NCBI GenBank assembly: GCA_963814435.1
Contig: CAWFCV010000003.1
Location: 248,001-312,000, forward strand
Length of the DNA stretch: 64,000 bases
From: JAEUPI01 sp963814435
GTDB lineage: Bacteria > Pseudomonadota > Gammaproteobacteria > Burkholderiales > Burkholderiaceae_C
Direction of reading: 5' to 3'
Shown here one piece after another: positions 36,701 to 49,190 of the stretch (within the stretch, counting starts at the first letter, position 1; each line of letters opens with the position of its first letter). The notes under the pieces were generated by a model that was not told where the DNA came from, searched no databases, and saw only the letters and a program-made list of their open reading frames with translations. The translations under genes were made by a program, and so were the position numbers.

Positions 36701-39700
36701 GCCTGGCCGACGTGCTGCTGCCGTCGACCAACCGCATCAGCTGCCCGACGCCGTCCGGCGTCTGCGCCAACCTGTACCGCTACGTCGGCAACGACCCGGG
36801 CGTGCCGGGCCGCCTGAACCTGAACTACAACCCGCTGTTCCGCACCATCGCCGCCGAGTTCGAGGTCCTTCCCGGCCTGCTCGTCCCGGCCGACCTGGCG
36901 CCGACGCAGGTGGGCGTGACCGTGCAACTGCCGGGTGCGCAGACCACGTCGCCGGTGATGTGCATGCTCGACGACACGACGCCGCAGCTGTACGCGGTGA
37001 ACCAGCCGTACGCCAACGTCAGCGGCAACACGCGGTCGCTCGGTCACGATCACGGGCCAGGGCTTCGGCGCGACCAAGGGCAGCGGCCAGGTCACCTTGA
37101 ACGGTGTCAACGCTGCCCACCACAGCGTGGAGCGACACCTCGATCACTGCGACCGTTCCTGGCAGCACGTCCGGGCGGACCGCAGCAGCTCCTGATCACC
37201 GCCGCCAACGGCCAGAGCACGGTCAACGGGCTCACCTTCCACGTGATCGGACGACCGGGCCCAGCGCTCAGCGACTACAACCCGAAGATCTACGAGGTCG
37301 GCCCGGGCAGGACCTACGCGCCGGCAGAGACGCTGCCGGCCGCCGCCAATCACGCCATCCAGCGCGCGCTCGACGCCGCGGCGACATTCATCGCTGCGTC
37401 GAACGCCAACTCCGACCGCGGCGCGCTGGTGGTGGTCTACCCGAACAACCCGAGCGCACAACCCGCGCCAGAACCCGCGCGGCGCGTACTACGAGAACCT
37501 GATCATCACCAGCAAGGTCAAGCTGCAGGGCGTCGGCCCGGGCAGCCCCGACGGCGCGGTGCGCGGCTCGATCATCGACGGTGCCGCCTTCGCCGGCGAC
37601 AGCCCGGTGGCGACCGACTGGTACACCCGCATCCTCAGGAGACGACGTGGACGCTGCACCGGCAACGCGATCCCGAACTGGGGCGGCAATCCGACCATCT
37701 ACGACGGCGCGGTGATCTCGATCTACGTGCCGGCGCCACCGGCAACGCAAGCACCGCGCTGGCCGCAGTGCCTTCCCGACGGCGTACACCGCCAACACGG
37801 CGCCCTCGATCGACGGCTTCGACCTGCGCGGCGGCGACCAGCAGGGCTTCCCCGGCAACATCAACGCCATCGGCGGCGGGCCCACCGGCCTGCCCGGCGG
37901 CCTGATCACCCAGGGCGGCGCGATCTTCGCCAACGCCTATGCCCGCAACCTGCAGATCACCAACAACGTGGTCCAGAACAACGGCGGCGCCTACGGCACC
38001 ATCCGCATCGGCACGCCGGACCTGCCGGCGCCCGACACCAACAGCCACAACGAGAGCGTCGCGATCGCCTACAACCGGGTGATCGCCAACGCCGGCACCA
38101 ACCTGGCCGGCGGCATCGGGCTGTTCGCCGGCTCCGACAACTACAGGTGGTCCAGAACGACATCTGCGGCAACTTCTCGGCCGAGTACGGCGGCGGCGTG
38201 AGCGCGGTGGGCCTGCAGCCCCGAGCGGCACGATCCACAACAACCGCATCTACTTCAACCGCTCGTACGACGAAGGCGGCGGCATCATGATCGCCGGCGC
38301 GCTGCCGGCCACCACGACCGCGCTGTCGCCGGGCTCCGGGCCGGTCGACATCACAACAACCTGATCCAGGCCAACCTGGCCAACGACGACGGCGGCGGCA
38401 TCCGCTTCCTGATGGCCGGCAACTTCCCGATGAATGTCTACAACAACTTCATCGTGAACAACATCTCGACCCACGAAGGCGGCGGCATCGCGCTCAACGA
38501 CGCCCCCAACGTGCGCGTGTCTCAACAACACGATCATGAAGAACCTGACCACGGCCACCGCGATCACCAGCACTGGCGCCGCCGGCACCGGCCGGGTCTG
38601 TCGACGTCGCTGAACAGCGCCCTGCTGCGGCCACGCTGCCGGGCGGCTCGCCGCTCTTCAGCAACCCGCTGCTGTTCAACAACATCTTCTGGGACAACCG
38701 GGCGGGCACGCGGCCGGCAGCCGGTGACCGGCCTCGGCACTGCGGTGACGCGACGCCGATCGACTACTGGGACCTGGGCGTGGCCGACGGCGCCGGGCCT
38801 GCTGGCGCCGACGAACTCGATCGTCCAGCAGAACGCGGGCACCCACCCGTACACGACGAGTCCCACCAACTCGGCGGCTGACCCGGCCGTCGTCGCGCCC
38901 TACGACGTCGCGGTGACCTTCAACGCCTGGCGCAACAACCCGGCCTTCCTCGGCGCCATCATGATCGCGGCGGACCTGCCGCCGAACCTGATGGGCAACT
39001 ACCACATCACCGGCACTGGTCGCCCGGCATTCAACCTGCGGCGCGGCCGAACAAGACGGTGGGGTCGAACGCCGCCGACGACCGACATCGACAACCAGGC
39101 CGCCCGGCGTTCGGCGGCTTCGACACCGGCGCGGACGAAGTCCCGGCGCGTGCCGACGCGAACCTTGTCGATCACCAAGACCGATGGCGTGACCAGCGTC
39201 ACCCCCGGGCAGGCCGCTCGACCTACACCATCACGGTCACCAACGCCGGCCCCAACGCCGTCACCGGTGCCACGGTGACCGACACCATGCCCGCCGCGCT
39301 GACCGGCGTGACCTGGACGTGCGCGCACCGGCTGGCTCGAGCTGCGGCGCAGCCAGCGGTAGCGGCAACATCAGCCACCACGGTGAACCTGGCGCAACGG
39401 TGGCAGCGCAACCTTCACGGTCAACGCCACGGTCGCCGCAACGGCCACCGGCACGCGTGGTCAACACCGCGACGGTGGCGGCGCCGGCTGGCATCGACCG
39501 ACCCGACGCCGGGCAACAACAGCGCGACGGACACCGACACGGTCGTGCTGCCGCTGCCGGCGCTCGCGCTGCTCGACAACTTCAACCGCGCGAACGCGGC
39601 AACACGCTCGGCGCGAATTGGAGTCAGACGACAGGTGCTCGGTCACGCGTCATCCGAGTCAACGGCAACCAGGCCAACTGCGCTCTGCGGCAACTGCTTG

Positions 39701-40148
39701 GCCGGCACGGCGATCTGGAACGGCACGCGCAACGTCTTCGGCACGAAGCAGGGTGCGGCCTTCACCTACGCCGACGCACGTCGCAGCTGACGGCCTAGCC
39801 TGATCCTGAAGGCCAGCGGCGGCACCGCCAGCAGCGCCTGCCGAACTACATCCGTGTGCGCTACACCAGGGACCCCAGGTGATGGTCGAGACGACGACGA
39901 ACGGCGGCGGCGCGACTTCACCACCACGCGGCACGTTCGCGCGGGCACGCTTCGCCAGCGGCGACACGTTGACGGCGGTGGCCAACGCCGATGGTCGGTG
40001 GACGTGTGGAAGACGACCGCCGCCAACGTCACCACCTACCTCGGACGCAGCTCGGCAGTGGCCGCCTTCACGGGCACCGGCCGGATCGGCATGCAGCTCC
40101 TGGTCACGGCCCAGGTCGACAACTTCAGCGGCGGCACGCGTGCCCTAA
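33795..40148 (+). pseudogene. Giant secreted/cell-surface protein: SdrD-B-like, beta-helix and DUF11 domains, many frameshifts
   Basis: ATG at 33795 with GGGAGG upstream; signal peptide ends TAAEAA. Following the coding sense through successive frames gives roughly 2,100 residues. Near 35325 is an SdrD-B-like unit (DGYVFNDTNRNGIKDAGEP). An IPT/TIG-like segment (SITATVPG) lies near 37140. A right-handed beta-helix with NN-x-I ladders runs about 37.9-38.5 kb. A DUF11 unit (YTITVTNAGPNAVTG) lies near 39225, and a C-terminal domain opens with LLDNFNRAN near 39570. The likely stop is at 40146-40148. At least a dozen, probably twenty or more, frame changes occur; those resolved are single extra bases (for example 35753, where dropping one A restores RNELDPRYAAVEDW). 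It precedes three multicopper oxidase genes on the same strand. Role unknown; an extracellular matrix or adhesin scaffold is inference. Confidence 0.7.
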
Positions 40149-40213
40149 GACGGAGCGCAGGGGGGCGGGTGGCCACACTCGCCCCGCCTCAGGAACCCAA
40201 CAGGAGATTCGAG

Positions 40214-41613
40214 ATGACCAAGCGTTCGCCGGCAAGTCACTCAGCCGCCGCCGCTTCTTCAAGATGGCCGGTGGCGCCACCGTCGCGGCGGCCGGGATGG
40301 GCGTGCTGCCGACCCGTTCAAGAAGCTGCTGGGGCCCGTGGGGATTTCCGAGGCCCAGGCCCAGAGCTTCCCGCCGCCCGACCTGTTCTTCGCCGGCACC
40401 GACGGCTGGATCAGCCTGCCGCAGACGCCCGACCATTTCGCGTCTGGGCTGGGGTCATGACCCATCCGGACAACCTGGCGCCCGACGCGCGTTCACCACC
40501 TACATCTTCGGCTTCCGCAACGTCACCGGGCTCGACGACACGCAGCGCGCGGACCAGAAGAACAAGGCGCAGCACACCGCGCCGATGTTCTGGGTCGATC
40601 AGTTCAATCCGGCAGCCCAACGAGTTCCGGATGCAGCTCACCAACCTGGGCCTGGCGCTGCGCCCCGACCTGTTCGACGCGCACACCATCCACTGGCACG
40701 GCTTCCGCAACGTCATCCCGTTCTTCGACGGCGAGCCGACCGGCTCGGTCGCGGTGACCACCGGGCGCATCTTCCAGTACATCTACCGTCCGCGCGACCC
40801 CGGCACCTACATGTTCCACTGCCACGTGGAGGACGTCGAGCACGTCCACATGGGCATGACCGGCCCGGTGTTCGTGCGGCCGCTGCAGAACGGCAACGAC
40901 CATCGGCGGCTATCCGAGCGCAAGTTCGCCTACAACGACGGCGACGGCTCGACCGGCTACGACCGCGAGTTCTGCATGCTGCTCTCCGAGGTGTGGGCCG
41001 ATTCGCACTGGGCCGACGCGCACATCCAGCTGCCCGAGTGGAGCGACTACCGCGCCGACTTCTGCCTGCTGAACGGGCGCGTCTACCCCGACACGCTGGC
41101 GCCCAACTGCGCCGATCGACGCGGGCGCATCCACCCATTCGCTGACGATGCAGACCGACGCGAGTGGCGACCTGGTCGATTCCCGCCGCGCCGACGAGCA
41201 CCTGCAGTACCAGCCGCTCTCGGCCCTGGTGACCTGCAACGCCGGCGAGCGCGTGCTGCTGCGCTTCGCCAACCTGGGCTTCAAGGAGTCGGCGATGACG
41301 CTGGCGGGCATCAAGATGAGGGTGGTCGGCAAGGACGCCACGCCGATGAAGGGGCGCGACGGCACCGACACCAGCTACGAGGCCAGCACCGTCTCGTTCG
41401 GCGCCGGCGAGAGCATCGACGCGATCTTCACCGCGCCGGCTTCAGCGGCAGACCGGCAGTCGGGCTGGCTACGACACCTACGTCCTCTACGACCGCGCCT
41501 ACGAGCGCTCGAACAACCTGGCCCGAGGGCGGCGTCCCTACGGCGGCCGGCGGACCGAGGTGCGCGTCTACGCGGCCGGCACCCTGCCGCCGCAGTCGCT
41601 CCCGAACACCTAG
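40214..41613 (+). pseudogene. Tat-exported multicopper oxidase-like protein 1 (frameshifted)
   Basis: About 465 residues when frames are joined. The ATG at 40214 has GGAG upstream and opens a twin-arginine signal (SRRRFFKMAGGATVAAAGMG). Copper motifs are HTIHWHGF (bases 40682-40705) and, about 45 residues on, HCHVEDVEHVHMGM (40816-40857), which supplies a T1 Cys/His/Met set and trinuclear His. A second cupredoxin-like half contains LLNGRVYPDT and ends PQSLPNT before TAG 41611-41613. The Tat signal suggests folding with copper before export. Closest in flavour to the MofA/OmpB-type oxidases linked to Mn and Fe chemistry, but I cannot confirm orthology. It is followed by two paralogues. Confidence 0.75.
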
Positions 41614-41649
41614 CCCCGTACCCGCACGACCCGCGAGGAGAGACTCACC

Positions 41650-42953
41650 ATGCAAGCATCATCTTCCAACCGAATCCGGCGCGGCAAGGCCTCAGGCTGG
41701 GCTTGGCATTGCTGACCGCCGGCCTCGCGCCGCTTGCTGCAGCCGGGGGCCGCGCAAGCCGCGCCGCCGCAGACCGGCGTCGCGTGCACGACGAGCGCCA
41801 GCCCGAACCCGACGTTCACGCTGGACACCAAGGAAGGCTACATCCAGCTCCCGGACGGCAACACGATGTACATGTGGGGGTACTCCGCAGGGCGGCGGCG
41901 CCTTCCAGCACCCGGGCCCGGTGCTGTGCGTCAACCAGGGCGACACCGTCACGGTGATTCTCAACAACTCGCTGCCCGAGGCCGTCTCGATCATGTTCCC
42001 CGGACAGGAGGGCGTGCTCGCGAACGGCGCGCCGGCGCAGCCGCAATTTGACGGCACCGGCGCGCTGACCTCGCTGACCAATGTCGCTGCCGCGAGTGGC
42101 GGCAGCGTCACCTACAGCTTCGTGGCCTCCAACCCGGGCAGCTACATCTACGAGAGCGGCACCAATCCGCAGAAGCAGGTGCGCATGGGCTTGTTCGGCG
42201 CGCTGGTGGTGCGGCCCACGATGGGCGCCGCATTCGCCTACAACCGCGCCGACAGCCAGCTTCACCCCGACCGAAGAATTCATGGTGCTGCTGTCGGAGA
42301 TCGACCCCTACCAGCACCAGGCGGCCGAACAGGGGACGAATTTCAACCTGAACTACTACCACCCGCGCTACTGGTTGATCAACGGCCGCGGCTTCCCGGA
42401 CTCGATCTCCGACAACTTCGCGCCGTTCCTGCCCGACCAGCCCTACGGCGCGCTGGCGCGCATCCACCCCAATCACGCCACGAACCACCCGTACCCCGGC
42501 GCGATCCGCTACCTCAACGTGGGCAGCGAGGAGTTCCCCTTCCACCCGCACGGCAACAACGGCCTGGTGATCGGGCGCGACGGGCGTGCACTGGAAGGGC
42601 CGGCGGGGCAGGACCTCTCGTTCGAGAAGTTCGCGATCAACATCGGCCCCGGGCAGACCTGGGACGTGATCTTCAAGTGGTACGACGCCGAAAACTACTC
42701 CGAGGCGAACCCGGTCCCGGTGACGATTCCGCAGGTGAACAACCAGGAATTCGGCATGTTCTACAGCGGCAGTCCGTACCTGGGCAAGACCGGCCCGCTG
42801 CCGCCCGGGGCATCGACGCTCAACGACTGCGGCGAGTTCTACATCATTTCGCACAACCACGCGCTGTACCAGATCACCTCCTGGGGCGTGAACATGAGCG
42901 GGCCGATCACCTATGTACGGGTCGACCCGCCGCTGCCGAACAGCTGCCCGTAA
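41650..42953 (+). pseudogene. Multicopper oxidase-like protein 2 (frameshifted)
   Basis: ATG at 41650 with GAGGAG upstream; about 434 residues after joining. The first half has GYIQLPDGNTMYMWGY, GDTVTVILNN and MGLFGALVVRP; the second half reads FMVLLSEIDPYQ, then PRYWLINGRGFPD, FPFHPHGNNGLVIG (His at bases 42543-42551) and IISHNHALYQITSWG. The shared LLSEIDP/LINGxxFPD blocks show it is a paralogue of the two flanking proteins. It lacks the HWHG and HCH motifs of protein 1, so its copper set looks partial. The last 290 residues are in one open frame (42081-42953). Confidence 0.72.
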
Positions 42954-42987
42954 TCCGATGGACACCGCAGGAAGCCAGGAGATCAAC

Positions 42988-45900
42988 ATGCTGAACACGT
43001 TGCGAAACCAATCGATGTGGGGCGCGCGGCTGAAGGGTGTCCTGGCGGCGTTCGTGCTCGCGGGCAGCGGCGCTGCGCTGGCGGCGAACGTCACGGTGGA
43101 TCTGTGTGCGACCACGGGCACCGTCAGCGCCATGCCCGCCTTGCCAAGCGCGATCAACGTGTCCGTTTTGGGATACGTAACGGGAGCGTGTTTGCCGAGT
43201 ACAACCGTCAGCGCACCAGGCGGCCCGGTCATCGACGTCAATGTGGGCGACGTCGTCACGGTCAATCTGCAGAACAAATTGTCCAAAGCCACAGGCCTGC
43301 TCTTCCAGGGACAAAGCATGGTGCCGGACACGACGGGCGCACCGGCGGCAGGGGCACTTACGGAGCGAAGTCCTATATGTTCACGGCCAGCAACCCCGGC
43401 ACGTTCCTGTACGAAGCAGCGCTCCTGCCGAACGCCGAGCACCAGGCGGCGATGGGCCTGTACGGCGCGCTGATCGTGCGGCCGGCGGCGATACCACCTC
43501 GAACCGACACGGGTACGGGTCGTCACGAGCGGATCAACACGTTGTCACTGACGCGTGCCATCCAATCAACGGACGTCGGCTCCTCGGTCAGTGGCACCGG
43601 TATCCCTGCAGGAGCGACCATCACCGCGGTCACGGCCGGTGTCTCCTTCACCATGAGCGCTGCCGCCACCGCGGCTGGTGACGGTACGGTTGTGGTGACC
43701 CGAGTCGCTGCCTACGTTGATCCCGCGACCGCCTACAAAGACGAAGCGGTGCTGGTGCTGAGCGAGATCGACCCTGCGCTCAACAACAGCGTCGACCCAG
43801 CCGCTTTCGACATGCGCAAATTCGCGCCCAGGTACTTCCTGATCAACGGCAAGGTCTATCCAAACACCGCCGCGATTGCCAGCGCTGCCGGCCACAAGGT
43901 GCTGCTGCGTTACGTCAACGCCGGCGCCAAGCATCACTCCATGGCGGTGCTGGGCTTGCGCCAGGTCTTCGTGGCCAAGGACGCGAGCCTGCTGCCGACG
44001 CTCAACCACAACGTGGCGGCAGAAACGCTCGCCCCTGGGCAGACCGGCGACGCCATCGTCACCATCCCGGCTCGGCGACCGACGGAAGCAAGTTCGCCGT
44101 CTACGACGCCAGCCTGAAGTTGCACAACAGCAACGCTGCGGGTATCGGCGGCATGCTCACCTTCGTGACCGCGACCGGCACCTCCACAGTCCCCGGACCG
44201 GCACGTTACCGCGCTCACGCTGACGGGCAATCCGCAGACGGCATTGGCGGCAACGATCACGGCCAGCACCGGCCGGACAGTCACCAACTGGCAGTACTGG
44301 GTCGACAACGGCGCGCCCACGACCACCGCCATCACGACCCCATCGCCGACGGTGAATGTGACCGCGACCATCCCCGCCCAGCCGACCGGGAACCACAACC
44401 TTTACGTACGTGGCCAAGACGATGCCAGCCCGACCGGCACTTGGGGCGCGATCAGGACCCTGTCGTTCGAACCTGGAAAAGACGGGCCCGGTTACCAGCG
44501 GACTGACGCTGACGCCGAATCCGAGCAGCGGCTCGGTCACCGTCGCGCTGCACGCCACCGGCAATGACACGCAACCGGCGGATCGAACATCACGGCGGCC
44601 GAGTACACCATCGACGCGTGGCGCGAGCGGCTCCGATGACCCGCGATGGCGGTCAACTCGCGCCCCGTCCGCGAGCCTCGACGCGACCATCGCCGCCGGC
44701 CTTGCAGCGGAGCGCCATCCGGTCTCGGTCCACAGCCAGGACGCGTTGGGCAACTGGGGTGCCTGTCGCCGACGATCACGCTCAACGTGGTTGCCGGCGG
44801 CCCGGTCACGTCCGCTGTCAGCGCGCACCAAGAATCCCAACAACGGTGCGCTGCCGCTGAACGCGAGCCAGCCCGTCGTGCGGGTCACGGCGACCATGAC
44901 CAGCACCGGGATCCACCGTCAGCGGCGCCGAGGGCTTCATCGATACGGTCGGCAGCCGCCGGCACGCGGCTTCCCGTTCGTTCCGAGCGACGGCGCTCTG
45001 GAACGGCGCGACCGAGATCGGTACCGCCGACATCCCGCTGGCGACCATCAATGCGCTGCCGGAGGGCAACCACACCATCTACGTGCGCGGCAAGGACGCG
45101 GCGGGCAACTGGGGTCATTGACTGACACTGTCGCGACATGGCCTGCAGCCGCGAGGTCTCCGTTGATCGACAAGACGGCGCCACGTTCACCGGCATCTCG
45201 TTGGCGCCGACCCCGACCCATGGCGCCGCCAGCGTAGTGCTGACCCTGAATGGTGCGGCCGATCCCCTGGGCGGTGGCCTTGCCAGCGGCGTTGCCGGCG
45301 GCGAGTACTGGATCGATCCGCCGACACGACGACCGCGCGCCGGCGAGCGGGCACAGCCTTCAGCGGCCTGACCGCCACGCATCTCCGATCGGCTCACTCG
45401 CGACGGCACGTACACCGTGCGCGCCCGGATCCGCGACGCCGCGGCAACTGGAGCACGCGGCGACCAACGGCGTCCGCCGGCGACGCTGACGGTCGCGCCG
45501 CGATGCCATCTTCTCCGATGGCTTCGAGACCGGCGACGGCCCCGTGGGGCTGGACCAGTCGCTCAACCACCACCACCACGCGCCTGAACGGACGGCCGCG
45601 GCGGCACTGGTCGGCGCACGGGGCCTGCAGGCCCAGGGCAACAACACCAACTACGTGCAGTACAACTTCGGCACCGCCGCCAGCCCGGCGACGCGCGACC
45701 TTCGACGCGAGGTTCTACTTCAGGCCGAACGGGAATACGCTCACACCGGCAAGGACATCTTCGTTGCTGCGACGACGACGGATTTGGCACCACGCGTGTT
45801 CCGCGTGCGCTACCGCCTGAATGCGGGCAGACGCAGGTGCAGATCCAGGTGGGACCGGCAACACCAACACCACGTGGACCAACGTCAATAGCAGCGTGCC

Positions 45901-46108
45901 AACAACGTCATCGAGGTGGTGTGGCAGTCGCGGTACCAACGCTGCAGCTCTACGTGAACGGTGTGCTGTCCCAGACCCTGACCACGACGAGCACCAACTC
46001 GGTGGGTGCGGTTCGCTGGGCTCGGTGACGAGGCCGGCAACAACACGCTCGATGTACTTCGACGCCTTCGCTTCCAAGCGCACGGTGTCGCCGCTGATCG
46101 GCCCGTAA
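42988..46108 (+). pseudogene. Multicopper oxidase-like protein 3 fused to Ig-like repeats and a C-terminal FxDGFExG domain (frameshifted)
   Basis: ATG at 42988 with an AGGAG site; signal peptide ends GAALAANV. Cupredoxin-like part: MGLYGALIVRP, VLVLSEIDPALN, PRYFLINGKVYPNT and AGAKHHSMAVLG, co-linear with protein 2. From about 44.2 kb it switches to repeated Ig-like units with words such as HNLYVRGQDDASPTGTWG, then HTIYVRGKDAAGNWG and GEYWIDPP. From about 45.5 kb a C-terminal domain opens IFSDGFETG and ends SPLIGP. Frame changes are frequent throughout. The only copper motif seen is HHSM, so enzymatic activity is doubtful; it may be a structural paralogue. Total about 1,030 residues when joined. 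Confidence 0.65.
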
Positions 46109-46261
46109 GACAAGAGGTGCAACAAAACCGGGCAGGTCTTCTCGGCAGAAACATCATGCCGGGATTCCTGCCCGGAGTCGCAAGACGAATCGAGTGGCGA
46201 GTGCATGGAGGTCCCGGCGCAATCGCCTCCAAGTCTGTGGATTGAGAGACGGGAGAGAACC

Positions 46262-46789
46262 ATGAAGAACACTTGCTACAGAGTGGCCCTGTTGACCGCG
46301 ATGCTGCCGCTGGTCGTGGCCGGGTGCGCGACGCAGGGCGTGCGGAACGTCGACAGTGCCGAAGCGGCGAAGCCCGAGGCGAGCGCGCCGCGGGTGGCCG
46401 CAGCGGCGCCGCAACCGGCCGCGGCTGCGCCGCATGCCGTCAAACCGATGCAGGCGCTCCCGCCGCCTAGTGCGCTCGAGACTCAGCACGGCATCCAGAT
46501 CGCACAGGTCGGCCTGACCGCAGCAGGAGGGTTGGTCGACGTGCGCTTCAAGGTGCTCGACGCGGCCAAGGCCAGGGCGCTGCTGGGCAACCCGGCCAAC
46601 GCGCCGATGCTGATCGCCGGCGACAACCCGCCGCTGATGCCGCCGCACCACGCACTGAAGGGCGCCAAGTTCGGCAACGGCCAGGTCTTCTACATCCTGT
46701 ACCCCAACGTACGCAGCGCGATCAAACCAGGCGTCGAAGTGACGGTGGCCATGGGCGACGTGCGCCTGGGGCCGGTGACGGTGCAGTGA
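46262..46789 (+). CDS. Small lipoprotein of unknown function
   Basis: 175 residues from the ATG at 46262, preceded by GGGAGAG. The lipobox LVVAGC places the modified Cys near residue 20. An Ala/Pro-rich linker (about 30-70) leads to a compact C-terminal domain with QIAQVGLTAAGGLVDVRFKV and VFYILYPNVRSAIKPGVEV. I do not recognise the family. It lies between the third oxidase-like gene and the subtilase with matching strand, so it may be part of the same unit. Confidence 0.75.
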   Translation: MKNTCYRVALLTAMLPLVVAGCATQGVRNVDSAEAAKPEASAPRVAAAAPQPAAAAPHAVKPMQALPPPSALETQHGIQIAQVGLTAAGGLVDVRFKVLDAAKARALLGNPANAPMLIAGDNPPLMPPHHALKGAKFGNGQVFYILYPNVRSAIKPGVEVTVAMGDVRLGPVTVQ

Positions 46790-46876
46790 CATGGAACCGA
46801 ACCTCACCATCCGACCGGTATCTCGCATCGCCCTGCCAGGTGGCTGCGCTTTGCAATCGGATCGAATCTCGTCGCG

Positions 46877-49190
46877 GTGCTGGCCCTCGGCATGGCCGCC
46901 CTGCTGGCGGGCGGCGCGGCACAGGCGCAGCAGCCGACCCGCTGGGTCAGCGGCGAACTGCTGGTCGGGTTTCGCGCCGGCGTCGGGCCGGCAGGGCGCT
47001 TCGCGCTCTTCCGCGACCACGGGGCGACCTTCGTCGAGGATATCGGGCAGAACATCCGGGTGGTGCGCATCCGCGTTCCTGCGCCGCTGCTGGAGGCGGT
47101 GAAGCGCAGGCTCGAGCGCCGGCCGGAGGTCAAGTTCGTCGAAAAGAACTACGAGTTCGATCCGGCGCTGTTGCCCAACGACGCGCAGTATGCGAGCCAG
47201 TGGCACCTGCCCCAGATCCTCGCGCCCCAGGCCTGGGACCTGACGCAGGGCGCGCCCGGCGCGGTGATCGCCATCCTCGACAGCGGCGTCGATGCCACGC
47301 ACCCGGACTTGGCGGGCAAACTGGTGGCCGGCTGGAACACCTTCGCCAATACCAGCAACACCGCAGACCAGTACGGCCACGGCACCGAGGTGGCGGGCGC
47401 TGCGGCCGCGCTGACCAACAACGCCGAGGGCATCGCAGGCGTGGCCGGACTGTCGCCAATCATGCCGGTGCGCGTCACCAACGCCACGGGGGGCGCCACT
47501 TCGGCGAGCATCGCCAACGGGATCATCTGGGCCGCCGATCACGGTGCCCGCGTCGTGAACCTGAGCTTCAACGGCATCGCCGGCAAACACCACGATCCGC
47601 ACTGCGGCCGAGTACGCGGTCAACCACGGCACGCTGGTGGTCGCCGCGTCAGGCAACTGCGGCTGCGCGGACCCGACGCCGGAGAATCCGTTCATCCTCT
47701 CGGTCTCGGCCACCGACGAAACCGATGGCCTCGCCTATTTCTCCAGCACCGGGCCGTTTGTCGACCTGTCGGCACCCGGCACCAACATCCTCACCACGGC
47801 GATGTACGGCCTGTACCTCGCCGAATCCGGCACTTCTCTGGCCAGCCCGATCGTCGCGGGCGTTGCCGCGCTCATGTTCTCCGCCAACGCCGCGCTCACG
47901 CCGGCGCTGGTGACGCAGCTGCTCGAGGCGACCGCGGTCGACCCCAACGGCAACGGCTACGACGAGGGCTTCGGCTACGGCCGCGTGAACGCCTCCGCCG
48001 CGGTCACCGTCGCAGCCGGCTACACGCCGCCGCCGGACACGACGGCCCCGACGGTCGCCATGACCGCCCCGCTCGCGGGCGCCACGGTCTCCGGCACCGC
48101 GGTCGTCGACGTGACGGCCAGCGACGACGTGGGCGTGGTGAAGGTCGATCTGTACGTCGATGGCGTGTTCTTCGTCAGCGACACCGCGTCGCCGTATTCC
48201 TTTGCCTGGGACACGAGCACGCTGCCCAACGGTTCGCACACGCTGCAAGCGGTCGCGAGCGACGCGGCGAGCAACAGCGCGAGCACCGCGCCGATATCGG
48301 TGACGGTGTCCAACACGCCGCCGGACACCACGCCGCCGGTCGTCTCGATCGGCGCGCCGGCCGCCGGTGCGACCGTGTCCGGGACCACCACCGTTTCGGC
48401 CACCGCCTCGGACAACGTCGGCGTGACGAAGGTGGAGTTCTACGTCGACGGCGTGCTCTACGGCACCGACACCACGGCGCCGTACTCGTTCTCCTGGAAC
48501 ACGACCGCCCTGCCCAACGGTTCGCACACGCTCCTCGCGGTCGCGACCGACGCGGCGAGCAACAGCGCGAGCGCTGCGCCGATACCGGTGACGGTGTCGA
48601 ACACGCCACCGGACACCACGCCGCCCGTCGTTTCGATCGGCGCGCCGGCCGCCGGTGCGACCGTGTCCGGAACGACCACCGTGTCGGCCAGCGCCTCGGA
48701 CAACGTCGGCGTGACGAAGGTGGAGCTCTACGTCGACGGCGTGCTCTACGGCACCGACACCACTGCGCCGTATTCGTTCGCCTGGAACACCACCCAGTCG
48801 CTCAACGGCTCGCACTCGCTCCAGGTGGTTGCGGCCGACGCAGCGGGCAACACCGCGAGCGCGACGCGGACGGTCACGGTGGCCAACAATACGGCGCCGG
48901 TCGCGGTCAACGATTCGTTCACCGCACCCTACCGTGCCGGTTTGAGCTACACGGCGCAGGTGTTCAGCGTGCTCGCCAACGACAGCGATGCCGACGGCAG
49001 CCTGAACTCGGCGAGCGTCAAGATCGTCAATGCGCCGAACAAGGGCGGCACGGTGACGGTCAAGACCAACGGCACGGTGTCCTACAAGCCGAAGATCGGC
49101 TACCGCGGCGCGGAGACCTTCACCTACAACGTGAAGGACAACCTCGGCGTGACCTCGAACACCGCCACGGTGACGGTCACCGTACAGTGA
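46877..49190 (+). CDS. Subtilisin-like serine protease with Ig-like repeats (frameshifted)
   Basis: S8-family protease, about 770 residues. The inhibitor-like propeptide (near 20-100) is followed by catalytic Asp in AILDSGVDATHPD, His in QYGHGTEVAG and Ser in ESGTSLASPIVAG. Three Ig-like units (two of them 288-bp near-copies) and a cadherin-like domain ending VTVTVQ follow. One extra A in the AAA at 47585-47587 breaks the frame; dropping it gives AGNTTIRTAAEYAVNHGTL. The N-terminus is unclear. The GTG at 46877 gives a signal without basic residues. The better signal (RWLRFAIGSNLVAVLALG) lies in the same frame but lacks a start; it would connect to ATG 46791 only through another frame change, and that one would not be a single extra base. 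It may process the secreted proteins encoded around it. Confidence 0.82.
48312..48887 (+). repeat. Two 288-bp near-identical Ig-domain repeats
   Basis: Units 48312-48599 and 48600-48887 both open AACACGCC(G/A)CCGGACACC and encode 96 residues with GATVSGTTTVSA and YVDGVLYGTDTTAPYSF. A third, more diverged unit precedes them from about 48021. Confidence 0.85.
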
